Part shown: one piece after another, positions 8,972-17,191 of the stretch
How the letters are laid out: each line of letters opens with the position of its first letter
How positions within the stretch are numbered: position 1 is the stretch's first letter
Assembly: GCA_964545815.1 (NCBI GenBank)
Contig: CAZJGR010000001.1
Span: 18,858-82,857, forward strand
DNA: 64,000 bases
From: E44-bin89 sp964545815
GTDB lineage: Bacteria; Chloroflexota; Dehalococcoidia; Dehalococcoidales; RBG-16-60-22
Direction of reading: 5' to 3'
Translations under genes and position numbers: made by a program
The notes under the pieces: generated by a model
The model's input: the letters and a program-made list of their open reading frames with translations, nothing else
Told to the model about the DNA's origin: nothing
Databases searched by the model: none

Positions 8972-10255
8972 CTGATACCTGCTGCTCAGCACATACCGGA
9001 TTCCACAACCACCAGGCGAGCCTTATTTTACGGCTGGGTCATCGTTGTTGCTTGTATCGTTATCATGTCGATGCATACCGGCCTCATGTATACCTACGGT
9101 GTTTTCTTCAAACATTTAACTGCGGATTTTGGCTGGAGTCGTGGAGCTACCTCAGGGGTGCACTCGCTGTTTATGATTGTTCACGGAACCTTTGCCATCG
9201 GTGTGGGGTGGCTGGTGGACAGGTTCGGCCCGGCCAAAGTAATGTCAGCCATTGCTTTCATCGGTGGGCTGGGGCTGGCGCTGACCAGCCAGGTCAGTGC
9301 TCTGTGGCAGCTTTATGTGACCTATGGGATTATCTTTGGCATAGGTGAGAGCGCCGGTTTTATCACCACCATGGCCACCACTGCTCGCTGGTTTATCAAG
9401 CGCCGGGGACTGGCTCTGGGCATTGTCGCCAGTGGTGCTGGTCTGGGAACCTTAATTCTGCCGCCGGTGGCTGAGCGTCTCATTGCTACCTTCAGCTGGT
9501 CAACAGCGTACTTGATTCTTGGCGTCGTGACTTGGACAATAATGATTCCAAGTGCTCTTCTGCTTCGTCGCGACCCCGCCGAAAAAGGACTTCTTCCCTA
9601 TGGTATGAGCCAAGCCGCGGCCGTGGTGGATAGTGAGGAGTTGAAGAAGGCACGGGCGGCAGAAACAGGTATCGACCTGAAGGCGGCGGCGCGATATAAA
9701 CAGCTGTGGATGCTCTTTATTGTCTTTTTTATGTTCAACACCTGTATTCAGATGGTGATGATTCACCTGGTGAACTACGCTACTGATATCGGCATTACCT
9801 CGCTGGTTGCGGCCACTTTCATCAGCATCATTGGCATCGGCAGCTTCATTGGCCGCCTGCTCATGGGTACTGCCTCCGACCGCATCGGGGCTAATAACGT
9901 TTTGCTCATCTGTTGCGTTATACTGGCGACCACTCTCGTCTTTCTTATCTTTACCCGAGAGCTATGGATGTTTTACCTTTTCTCAATCATCTTTGGCTTT
10001 GCCTACGGTGGAGAAGTGCCACAGATGCCGGTTTTGATTGGGCAATTCTTCGGAATGCGCGCGGTAGCGGCCATAGTTGGGGTAACCGTTTTCGGCGCCA
10101 CCATCGGAGGTGCCCTCGGTGCCTGGCTGGGTGGCGAAATCTTTGATGTAAGGCAAAGTTACCAGCTGGCTTTTACCATCGCCGCGGGGGCCGGTTTTAT
10201 CGCGGTGGTGTTTACTCTGATACTGAAAAGGGCCAGGGCGGTTATCCAGAGTTGA
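8972..10255 (+). CDS. MFS transporter, monocarboxylate/oxalate-formate antiporter-like (apparent non-canonical start)
   Basis: Twelve-helix major facilitator of the oxalate:formate antiporter / monocarboxylate class. TM1 begins LFYGWVIVVACIVIM and leads into YGVFFKHLTADFGWSRG, as in its paralogue at 32844. The MFS loop signature DRFGPAK lies after TM2. The first ATG, at 9065, would delete half of TM1. The frame is open back to 8939 and contains no ATG, GTG or TTG before 9065. A strong GAGGAGG (8957-8963) is followed eight bases later by CTG at 8972, which I take as the start. A sequencing error is the alternative. The substrate is probably an organic acid; the exact one is unknown. Confidence 0.78.
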   Translation: MIPAAQHIPDSTTTRRALFYGWVIVVACIVIMSMHTGLMYTYGVFFKHLTADFGWSRGATSGVHSLFMIVHGTFAIGVGWLVDRFGPAKVMSAIAFIGGLGLALTSQVSALWQLYVTYGIIFGIGESAGFITTMATTARWFIKRRGLALGIVASGAGLGTLILPPVAERLIATFSWSTAYLILGVVTWTIMIPSALLLRRDPAEKGLLPYGMSQAAAVVDSEELKKARAAETGIDLKAAARYKQLWMLFIVFFMFNTCIQMVMIHLVNYATDIGITSLVAATFISIIGIGSFIGRLLMGTASDRIGANNVLLICCVILATTLVFLIFTRELWMFYLFSIIFGFAYGGEVPQMPVLIGQFFGMRAVAAIVGVTVFGATIGGALGAWLGGEIFDVRQSYQLAFTIAAGAGFIAVVFTLILKRARAVIQS

Positions 10256-10387
10256 ACCGCAATGCCTGTGGTAGCTGTTTTTCTTGTCAATCTGACCGGG
10301 AAAGGGTATAATTCTGTTCTGATTGCAAGCACCGGAGAATTGGCGGCGACCGGCACTTAATAAAAAGGGTCGCCTTGAAAGGATACG

Positions 10388-11578
10388 ATTATAAAAAGAC
10401 GCGGCGTTCTGGCCTTCCTGACTGGCCTGTTGCCTCTCTTTGTTCTGGCTCACTTTGGTCACCATCTGATGATGGCCTTGCTTTCACCCCTCCTTCCCTT
10501 CATCCGCAGCGATTTTTCTCTATCCTACACCCAGGTGGGAGGGTTACTCTTTGCCTACAATGTTTCCTATGGCCTCAGTCAGCTTCCCGCCGGCTGGCTG
10601 GCCGACCGTCTAGGGGCGCGTATCCTGCTCACTGCCGGTGTGGCCGGAGTGGCTCTTGCCGGGCTCCTGATTGGCCTTTCCCCGAACTACATCGTCCTGG
10701 CGCTTTTCCTGGTTATTCTGGGACTGATGGGAGGCGGTTACCACCCCGCGGCATCACCGCTGGTCTCCGCTGCCGTTAAGCCGGAGCACCGGGGCCGAGC
10801 ACTGGGCATCCATCAGATAGGCGGCACGGGAAGCTTTTTCCTGGCCCCGCTTGTGGCTGCAGGCATCGCTGGTGCTCTGGGCTGGCGTGGTGCTTTCCTT
10901 TCTATCTCAATTCCAGCCATGGCCTTCGGCATAGTATTCTACGTGCTCCTGGGGCGAATGGGATACGCCAACGTGGCCGGGAAGAAGGCGATAGATGTCT
11001 CTACGGCGAGGCCGTCAGAGCCGGGCGACCTGCGCCGGCTGTCAGCTATTATCGCCATAGGCATCGCCAGTATGGTACTGGTCTATTCTTCTCTTCAGTT
11101 CGTCTCGCTCTATGCCGTTGACGTTCTCGGCGCCAGCAAGGAGGCCGGCGCGGCGATGCTGTCCATCGCCTATTTTGGCGGCATCTGGGGAGGGCCGCTG
11201 GGGGGCTATCTCTCCGACCGTCTGGGGCGGATACCGGTGGTCATCGCCGTTGGCCTTATCGCCGGGCCGTCTATTTACCTTTTGAATCATGTATCATTGG
11301 GCGTTAGCCTGTATGCTGTGCTGCTCCTCATGGGCACCGCGATGCATGTCGGCATGCCGGTGGTGGAGTCTTACATCATCGGCCATGTTTCACCGCAGAA
11401 ACGCTCCACGGTGCTCGGCATCTATTATACGGGCAGCCGTGGGGGGCCAGCCATCACACTTTTACTCGGCTTCCTCATTGATACTTATAAGTTTTATATC
11501 ACGTTCTCCGGGGTAGCGGTGACCATGGCTGCCGTGGCGCTTGTCTGTTCGGCATTGCTCTGGGGGAAGCGCGGGTGA
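10388..11578 (+). CDS. MFS transporter (fosmidomycin-resistance/sugar-efflux-like), start uncertain
   Basis: Twelve-helix MFS carrier. It has a loop 2-3 signature AGWLADRLGARILL, a GGGYHPAASPLVS segment and a repeat signature GGYLSDRLGRIPVV in the second half. The YHP-AA helix resembles fosmidomycin-resistance type (Fsr) and related permeases. The first conventional in-frame start is TTG at 10430, which cuts into TM1. The open frame upstream (after the stop at 10376) holds no ATG, GTG or TTG. A GAAAGGA (10377-10383) precedes ATT-ATA at 10388-10393, so an unusual ATT or ATA start is possible. It follows the other MFS gene by about 130 nt. Substrate unknown. Confidence 0.75.
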   Translation: MIKRRGVLAFLTGLLPLFVLAHFGHHLMMALLSPLLPFIRSDFSLSYTQVGGLLFAYNVSYGLSQLPAGWLADRLGARILLTAGVAGVALAGLLIGLSPNYIVLALFLVILGLMGGGYHPAASPLVSAAVKPEHRGRALGIHQIGGTGSFFLAPLVAAGIAGALGWRGAFLSISIPAMAFGIVFYVLLGRMGYANVAGKKAIDVSTARPSEPGDLRRLSAIIAIGIASMVLVYSSLQFVSLYAVDVLGASKEAGAAMLSIAYFGGIWGGPLGGYLSDRLGRIPVVIAVGLIAGPSIYLLNHVSLGVSLYAVLLLMGTAMHVGMPVVESYIIGHVSPQKRSTVLGIYYTGSRGGPAITLLLGFLIDTYKFYITFSGVAVTMAAVALVCSALLWGKRG

Positions 11579-11582
11579 TTGC

Positions 11583-12638
11583 CTAACCTGGCTCTTTCAT
11601 CTGGCCCCAGCGGGCGACGAATTTCTCTTTGGCCTGCGGATTGACGATGGCTTTTGGCCATTCGCCGCGCATCACCCGGGCCACCTCCTCCACGGGACGG
11701 TGCCAGCGTTCCGCCTCGGAGGCTGGGGAAAAGAAGGCCGAGTGGGAAGTGCTGATGAAATTATCCAGTTTGAAAAGGGGGTTTTTGGGGTCGGGGGGCT
11801 CGGGGTCCATGACATCGAGCGCCGCCATGGCCAGTTTGCCCTCGGTAAGAGCCTGGAAGAGGGCGGCTTCGTCAACGAAGCCGCCGCGGGCGGTGTTTAT
11901 CAGGCAGGCAGTTGGCTTCATTTCCTGAAACGCATCATGGCTGAAGATACGCCTGGTCTCAGTGGTTAACGCCGCATGTATGGAAATAAAGTCGGACTGG
12001 TTCAGCAGGCGTTTCCAGTCCACCATTGTCACGCCCATCTGACGGGCAGCCTCCGGAGCGACATACGGGTCATGGGCGATGATGCGCAGCCCGAACCCTC
12101 TGGCTTTGGGCACCAGCGCCCGTGCTACCTTGCCAAAGCCAAAAAGGCCAAGCGTCTGGCCCTCCAGTCTGGTCATGGTCGGCCATATATGCTGTTGAAT
12201 TTCAACACCGCTTGCGGAAAGCCCCCACTGGCCTTTCCTGACGGAGTTATCAAGCCGGACGACTTTGCGGGTACAGGCCAGAATCAAGGCCATGGCATGG
12301 TCGGATACCTCTCCCACGCAGTAGTCGGGCACGTTGGTCACCAGAATGCCGCGCTCCGCTGCAGCGGCGGTATCAATGCTGTCATAGCCGATCTGGGTAT
12401 TGCTGATGAGCCGGCACTGTTCCAGATGCGCAATGATTTTGCGGGGTACGGGGCGGATGCTGCCCACGGTAATGATGGCGTCGGCATCCCAGGCCAGGGC
12501 AATGAACTCATCATCGCGGTCACAGCGCCGGGCAATGAACTCTGCGTCCAGCTCGCGGAACTTCTGCGGGTATTTCTCCGACTCTCCGGCGAGAGCCAGT
12601 GGTAAGACCACTTTGAAGCGATTATGGCTGCGGTTCAA
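11583..12638 (-). CDS. D-isomer-specific 2-hydroxyacid dehydrogenase (CtBP/phosphoglycerate-dehydrogenase-like)
   Basis: A 351-residue NAD(P)-dependent oxidoreductase interconverting 2-keto acids and D-2-hydroxy acids. The Rossmann motif is GLFGFGKVARALVPKARGFG (the usual GxGxxG with Ala at the last position). The catalytic triad is present: Arg in NTARGGF, Glu in DVMDPEPP and His in STSHSAF. The pre-Rossmann part contains ISNTQIGYDSID and VPDYCVGEVSDHAMALIL. It is clearly paralogous to the dehydrogenase at 29550-30572, sharing the ILAC-RK-VRL segment and the C-terminal EEVAR-M-GEWP ending. It ends four bases from the convergent MFS gene. The substrate is unknown. Confidence 0.87.
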   Translation of the reverse strand: MNRSHNRFKVVLPLALAGESEKYPQKFRELDAEFIARRCDRDDEFIALAWDADAIITVGSIRPVPRKIIAHLEQCRLISNTQIGYDSIDTAAAAERGILVTNVPDYCVGEVSDHAMALILACTRKVVRLDNSVRKGQWGLSASGVEIQQHIWPTMTRLEGQTLGLFGFGKVARALVPKARGFGLRIIAHDPYVAPEAARQMGVTMVDWKRLLNQSDFISIHAALTTETRRIFSHDAFQEMKPTACLINTARGGFVDEAALFQALTEGKLAMAALDVMDPEPPDPKNPLFKLDNFISTSHSAFFSPASEAERWHRPVEEVARVMRGEWPKAIVNPQAKEKFVARWGQMKEPG

Positions 12639-12665
12639 GATGCTGTCTCCTTGCCCTTGGTGCCG

Positions 12666-13043
12666 TTACTGGCTTTCCTTATCAATGGTCATCTCGGTGC
12701 CCGATTTAACCTGTTTGAATACGGTGGTATCACCGATGACCTGCCCGAAAACGTTAACCGGGCTCGCCGGGCGGGGCTTGTCGCCTTCGCTCATCGGCGT
12801 GGGGCCAAAGAAAATGCAGAAGCCCTGTCCTGGTGGCCAGTAGCCTAGGTCACCCACTTCCACCAGGTCCTGCCCTTTCTCTCCAGCAACGCTGACCGGA
12901 ATGCCGAAATATATCTCATCTCCCCAGGTATTGGCACGTCCCTTGATGGGCAGGGCATTCCAGATTGCCTGGGCGGTCTTGGTATCGTTCAGTTTGGCCA
13001 GTGCTGCCACTGCCCCGGCTCTGATGCGAATTCGTTTGGCCAT
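12666..13043 (-). CDS. Cyclophilin-like fold protein (Cyclophil_like / TM1367 type)
   Basis: A 125-residue protein matching the cyclophilin-like family typified by TM1367. It has an N-terminal RIRIRAGAVAALAKLND strand-helix unit, a NALPIKGRANTWGDEIYF segment, and a DLGYWPPGQGFCIFFGPTP core. The end is a VNVFGQVIGD strand. Members have the cyclophilin barrel but lack the peptidyl-prolyl isomerase active site, so no activity can be claimed. It lies 27 nt upstream of the 2-hydroxyacid dehydrogenase on the same strand, so the two are probably co-transcribed, with this gene first. Its start follows an AGGAGG-like sequence (GGGAGGTTT). Confidence 0.75.
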   Translation of the reverse strand: MAKRIRIRAGAVAALAKLNDTKTAQAIWNALPIKGRANTWGDEIYFGIPVSVAGEKGQDLVEVGDLGYWPPGQGFCIFFGPTPMSEGDKPRPASPVNVFGQVIGDTTVFKQVKSGTEMTIDKESQ

Positions 13044-13141
13044 AGCATAAACCTCCCATGCCGTGATATCAGCGGAAGTGAAAAATCAGTTATCTAGTGT
13101 AGCACAACGTGCCGCGGTGTCGCAATTAGCCCGTACCTGTA

Positions 13142-13170
13142 TTGACAAAGCGGCGCTTCATCAATAGGAT
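13142..13170 (+). promoter_or_regulatory. Putative promoter for the EamA transporter gene
   Basis: TTGACA (13142-13147), 17-nt spacer, TAGGAT (13165-13170), 35 nt before the GTG at 13206. It has a perfect -35 and a 4/6 -10. Confidence 0.5.
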
Positions 13171-13205
13171 TTGAGGTAACAGAAACAAGCCGTCGAGTCA
13201 TCACA

Positions 13206-14078
13206 GTGAAAGCGTATCTTGTCCTGCTGGTGGGGGTAATATCAGTTTCCTTTGCCGCGATATTTATTCGCCTGGCGGAGGCACCGCCGCTGGTCATCGC
13301 TGTCTATCGTTTGACCATAGCCTCGCTCGTCCTCATCCCGCTGGCCGGTAAAAAGACGATGCTGAGTTTCAAGCGGCTCTCGGGGGGCGATGGCCTGCTT
13401 CTCCTGCTCGGCAGCTTCTCCCTGGCGCTGCACTTCGGGCTCTGGATTACGTCGCTCAGCTATACCTCCATTGCCAGCTCCGTCATTCTGGTGACCTGCC
13501 ATCCCGCTTTTGTGGCCGTCACCTCCTATTTCCTCTGGCACGAGGTGCTGAACCGGCTGACCATTGGCGGCATGGTGATTGCTTTTGTGGGCATAATACT
13601 GATCAACTATGGCGGCTTTTCCTTTGGTTCACAGGCTATTCTGGGGGATGTGCTGGCCCTAGTCGCCGGCTTCGCCATGGGTGGCTATCTCATTATTGCC
13701 GGCCAGCTAAGAACCAGGATTGAGATTCTCCCTTACCTGACTATAATTTATGCCGGGGCGGCTGTTATCTTATTGCTGGCGACGGCTGGCTTCGGCCATC
13801 AGTTTACGGGGTATTCGGGCATGACCTATCTGATGATGGTGCTGCTGGCAGTCGTCCCGCAGCTCATCGGGCACTCGAGCTTCAACCTGGCGGTGCGGCT
13901 GATACCGGTGACCTTCGTCTCGGTGGCCATTCTCGGCGAGCCGGTGGGGGCGACTTTGCTGGGCTACTTCATCCTGGGTGAGGTGCCAACGGCCAGTGAA
14001 CTCATCGGCGGCATTCTTATTCTGGCCGGCATATTCATCGTCCTCAGGCAGACGCCGCGGTATCTGGGAACAAAGTAA
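13206..14078 (+). CDS. EamA/DMT-family transporter
   Basis: A 290-residue, ten-helix drug/metabolite transporter with two EamA repeats. Repeat 1 ends around ITSLSYTSIASSVILVTCHP and FLWHEVLNRLTIGGMVIAFVGIILINYGG. Repeat 2 ends VTFVSVAILGEPVGATLLGYF and GGILILAGIFIVL. Such proteins export amino acids, nucleotides or other small metabolites. The substrate cannot be assigned. The GTG at 13206 is taken as start because it opens TM1 correctly, although no strong ribosome-binding site is visible. It has its own promoter-like sequence and is followed by another promoter before the radical SAM gene. Confidence 0.82.
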   Translation: MKAYLVLLVGVISVSFAAIFIRLAEAPPLVIAVYRLTIASLVLIPLAGKKTMLSFKRLSGGDGLLLLLGSFSLALHFGLWITSLSYTSIASSVILVTCHPAFVAVTSYFLWHEVLNRLTIGGMVIAFVGIILINYGGFSFGSQAILGDVLALVAGFAMGGYLIIAGQLRTRIEILPYLTIIYAGAAVILLLATAGFGHQFTGYSGMTYLMMVLLAVVPQLIGHSSFNLAVRLIPVTFVSVAILGEPVGATLLGYFILGEVPTASELIGGILILAGIFIVLRQTPRYLGTK

Positions 14079-14085
14079 AGTGAAT

Positions 14086-14114
14086 TTGACAAGGTAAACG
14101 TAATCGTCTATGGT
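14086..14114 (+). promoter_or_regulatory. Putative promoter for the radical SAM/MoxR cluster
   Basis: TTGACA (14086-14091), 17-nt spacer, TATGGT (14109-14114). It lies upstream of the run starting at 14166 in which genes follow at 6, 20 and 3 nt spacing, so it could drive the radical SAM, MoxR, DUF58 and transglutaminase genes together. Confidence 0.5.
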
Positions 14115-14165
14115 GGTTATAAATGGCTTGAGATAGCATAGGAGGTTTTTACGCAACGGAACCGC

Positions 14166-15020
14166 ATGCCCGAAAAGCAGACGTCTGAGCCAAATTCAAG
14201 AGCCCAGGGTATCCCGCTGAAATCCGGCATCATTTACGGTCCGGTGAGGTCGCGGCGGCTGGGGCGGTCGCTCGGACTTAATATTTCGCCAGCGCGCTAT
14301 AAACTGTGTTCGTTCAACTGCGTGTACTGCCAGTATGGCTGGACCGATGTCAGCACGCTTGATACGGCACCGTATTCGAAGGATTTTCCGACTGCGGCTG
14401 ATTTTGCCGGGGCACTGGAGCGCGTCCTTGTGGAACATAATAACGAGGGGATAGACAATATCACTTTCTCGGGCAATGGCGAGCCGACGCTACACCCCCA
14501 ATTCGCCGAGCTGGTAGACATCGCGGGCATGTTGAAGAATAAGTATTGCCCGGCCGCCCGTCTCGGTGTGCTGACCAATTCCTCAGCGGCAATAATGGAC
14601 AAAGTGCGCGCGGCGCTGGAAAGGCTGGACTTCAAGATAATGAAGCTCGATGCTGGGGACATCAAGACCTTCCAGGAAATCAACCGTCCCTGCCCTCAGG
14701 TCAAGTATCAGGAAATATTGAAAAGCCTGAAATCCATGCCCAATGTTACCCTGCAGACGATGTTCGTCGACGGGGCATTTCAGAACATTGACCAGCGAAA
14801 AATAGCTTCGTGGATTGAGCGCGTTGGTGAAATAAAGCCGATAAAAGCCCAGATTTATTCTCTCCACCGACCGGCGGCAGCGTCATCGCTGAAGGAAGTC
14901 CCGGCCGAAAAACTGGCGGAAATTGCCACCAAGACGGAAAGCGCCACCGGGGTCGATGTGGAAGCAATTGTGGCCTCGGCACCTTACCGGCCCCAGTCCA
15001 GTGAGCCAGGGCAGAGGTAG
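14166..15020 (+). CDS. Radical SAM protein (COG0731-like)
   Basis: A 284-residue radical SAM enzyme. The cluster motif is CSFNCVYC, that is CX3CX2C (near residues 48-55), which binds the [4Fe-4S] cluster that cleaves SAM. Supporting segments are GPVRSRRLGRSLGLNISP before the motif, ITFSGNGEPTLHP (the GGE-like SAM site) and GVLTNSS. The reaction is unknown; relatives are often annotated as wyosine-type or generic Fe-S oxidoreductases. The ATG at 14166 is 20 nt from the AGGAGG at 14140-14145. An in-frame ACG at 14151 stands at the ideal distance, so the true start is not certain. The next gene starts six bases after the stop. Confidence 0.82.
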   Translation: MPEKQTSEPNSRAQGIPLKSGIIYGPVRSRRLGRSLGLNISPARYKLCSFNCVYCQYGWTDVSTLDTAPYSKDFPTAADFAGALERVLVEHNNEGIDNITFSGNGEPTLHPQFAELVDIAGMLKNKYCPAARLGVLTNSSAAIMDKVRAALERLDFKIMKLDAGDIKTFQEINRPCPQVKYQEILKSLKSMPNVTLQTMFVDGAFQNIDQRKIASWIERVGEIKPIKAQIYSLHRPAAASSLKEVPAEKLAEIATKTESATGVDVEAIVASAPYRPQSSEPGQR

Positions 15021-15026
15021 TGAATT

Positions 15027-15950
15027 ATGGATAAACAGTTTGCCCGGCGTGTGCAGGCAGTTACCGATAATATACGTCAGGTGGTGGTGGCGAAACCGGA
15101 GGTAATCAGGATGAGCCTGCTGGGGCTGCTCTGCCAGGGACATATTCTGCTGGATGATTTTCCCGGTGTGGGCAAGACGCTGCTGGCCAAGGCGCTGGCA
15201 CAGTCGCTTGAGGCCAACTTCAAGCGGATTCAGTTTACGCCGGACCTTCTGCCCACCGATATCACAGGTTCGTCAATCTATAATCCGAAGGACGGCGATT
15301 TCAAATTTGTGCCCGGGCCGATTTTCGCCAATATCGTTCTCGCCGATGAAATCAACCGTTCCAGCCCGCGTACTCAGGCGGCGCTGCTGGAGGCGATGGG
15401 GGAGGGCAATGTTACCTTTGATGGCGTGGCCTATCCTCTGCCCCGACCGTTCTTCGTGGTTGCCACCCGCAATCTGGCCGAGACGCACGGTACCTTTCCC
15501 CTGCCGCAGAGCCAGATGGACCGTTTCCTGCTCTCTTTCGGCAGCGGCTATCCTGGAATTGATGAGGAAGTGGAGATTCTGGAACGTCACGAGCATGGCG
15601 AGCTAACGCTGACCCCGGTGCTGACCGCGGCCGATATTGCGGGCATGCAGGCGCAGGTCTATCAGGTGGAAGTGGCCCGCCCGGTGAAGGAATATATTGC
15701 CAGCATCGTGGCCGAGACCAGAGCCAGCGATAGCATCGCCATAGGGGTCAGCCCCAGGGGAGCCGTCTTTATGCAGCGCGCGGCGCAGGCCAGAGCCGCG
15801 ATGGAGGACAGAGGCTTCGTCACCCCTGACGATGTCAAAGCAGTATCCCACGCCGTGCTCCGCCACCGTATCCAGCCCCGCTCCTCAACCGCCACCTCTC
15901 CAGACAAATGCATTGCCGAAATCCTGAATACGGTTCGCGTACCGCTGTAA
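15027..15950 (+). CDS. MoxR-family AAA+ ATPase
   Basis: A 307-residue AAA+ ATPase of the MoxR group, thought to act as a chaperone that matures or remodels protein complexes. Walker A is GVGKT (about 47-51), Walker B is IVLADE (about 103-108), followed by INRSSPRTQAALLEAMGEG, the family signature. Sensor 1 is VVATRN, and the lid domain has SPRGAVFM. It is followed by a DUF58 gene and a transmembrane transglutaminase, the standard MoxR-DUF58-transglutaminase partnership of bacteria. It probably works with those proteins at the membrane, but the process is unknown. Confidence 0.92.
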   Translation: MDKQFARRVQAVTDNIRQVVVAKPEVIRMSLLGLLCQGHILLDDFPGVGKTLLAKALAQSLEANFKRIQFTPDLLPTDITGSSIYNPKDGDFKFVPGPIFANIVLADEINRSSPRTQAALLEAMGEGNVTFDGVAYPLPRPFFVVATRNLAETHGTFPLPQSQMDRFLLSFGSGYPGIDEEVEILERHEHGELTLTPVLTAADIAGMQAQVYQVEVARPVKEYIASIVAETRASDSIAIGVSPRGAVFMQRAAQARAAMEDRGFVTPDDVKAVSHAVLRHRIQPRSSTATSPDKCIAEILNTVRVPL

Positions 15951-15970
15951 ATAACGGGTCTTGAACGTCT

Positions 15971-17188
15971 ATGAGAAGGTGGATAGTTGCTACCGTCATT
16001 GCTGGCATAATTGTTTATTTCCTGGCCGTTCAGTCGCAGATTGGCTGGCTTTACCTCTTTGACGCCATTATCTGGAGCCTTCTTATACTATCAATAGTGC
16101 TGTCGTGGCACAGTTTGCGGTCTCTGCATGTGGAACGGGAGGTGCTGCTCCCCCGCTTCAACAAGTGGCAGCTGGGCGGCCCTCTGGAGGACGAAACGGT
16201 CGAGGTCAGGCTGAGGATAACCAATCGCGGCCGTCTGGCCAGGCATTTCATAAAGCTCATCGAGGACTGTCCTTTCGAGCATCCCGATAAACGCGAAAAG
16301 GCATTTCTCATCGCCAGTATCAAGCCCCGGACAACCACCAGTTTCACTTATCAGGCTAACTGTTATCGGCGGGGGCATTACCCTGCCGCCACTGTTACCG
16401 TACAGTCAGGGGGTCCCTTGGGGCTGGTGGTGCGGCGGCGAACTCTTCAATTGCCGCTGAACCTGACGGTATACCCTTGCTTTTACCCGATGGCAGGCCT
16501 GCCGGCAAGTGAGGTGTCATGGGCGGACTGGGGGCAGGCGGTAAAGTCAAATGCGGCTGATGAGTTCTATGGTTCGCGGGAATACCGCTATGGCGACCCT
16601 CTGAAACATATTCACTGGCGCAATACTGCCCGACGCGGCGATTTCATGCTCAAAGAGTTCGAACAGGCAAAGCAGGGTTCGTTGACCGTGGTTTTTGATA
16701 ATGGACATGATTACGGAAAGGGCAGGGAGACCACTTTGGAATACAGCATCAAAATCGCGGCCAGCCTGGCCCGATTATGCGCTGATTCCGGACGCAGCCT
16801 TGATATTTTGGCCGGGGAAAAGCCCCGGCGCGGTGCCGGGTGGCAGGAGGCGATGGAATATCTGGCACGTCTGGAAGCCACCGGGAAAGGCCGCCTCGCC
16901 GAAGTGGCGGACCTGGCCGAAAAACACCAGCCAGCAGTCGTAATCATATCGGCCGGAGAGACGGAATTAATCCCGGCGTTAACCTGGCTGGCCCGCCGGG
17001 TAGCGGGAACAATCGTGGTGCGGCTGGAGGGCTTTGCCACCTATGAAAAAGCCGGGGAATTCAGCGACAGATTGTCGGCCAGCAACCTTGAGGTCATCAA
17101 TTGTTCGCCGGGTGACCTGAAAGGAGCATTGAAAAAGCTGAACGACTCTCCATTCTTCAGGGGGAAATCTATCACGGCGGTGACTTAA
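15971..17188 (+). CDS. DUF58 domain membrane protein
   Basis: A 405-residue protein. Two N-terminal membrane helices (about residues 5-22 and 28-45) are followed by a beta-rich segment and the DUF58 core FYGSREYRYGDPLKHIHWRN. The C-terminal half is a von Willebrand A-like fold (SLTVVFDNGHDYGKGRE and later VVIISAG). DUF58 proteins nearly always sit beside MoxR ATPases, as here with 20 nt between the genes. The transglutaminase gene starts three bases after its stop, so translation is probably coupled. Confidence 0.9.
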   Translation: MRRWIVATVIAGIIVYFLAVQSQIGWLYLFDAIIWSLLILSIVLSWHSLRSLHVEREVLLPRFNKWQLGGPLEDETVEVRLRITNRGRLARHFIKLIEDCPFEHPDKREKAFLIASIKPRTTTSFTYQANCYRRGHYPAATVTVQSGGPLGLVVRRRTLQLPLNLTVYPCFYPMAGLPASEVSWADWGQAVKSNAADEFYGSREYRYGDPLKHIHWRNTARRGDFMLKEFEQAKQGSLTVVFDNGHDYGKGRETTLEYSIKIAASLARLCADSGRSLDILAGEKPRRGAGWQEAMEYLARLEATGKGRLAEVADLAEKHQPAVVIISAGETELIPALTWLARRVAGTIVVRLEGFATYEKAGEFSDRLSASNLEVINCSPGDLKGALKKLNDSPFFRGKSITAVT

Positions 17189-17191
17189 GAT

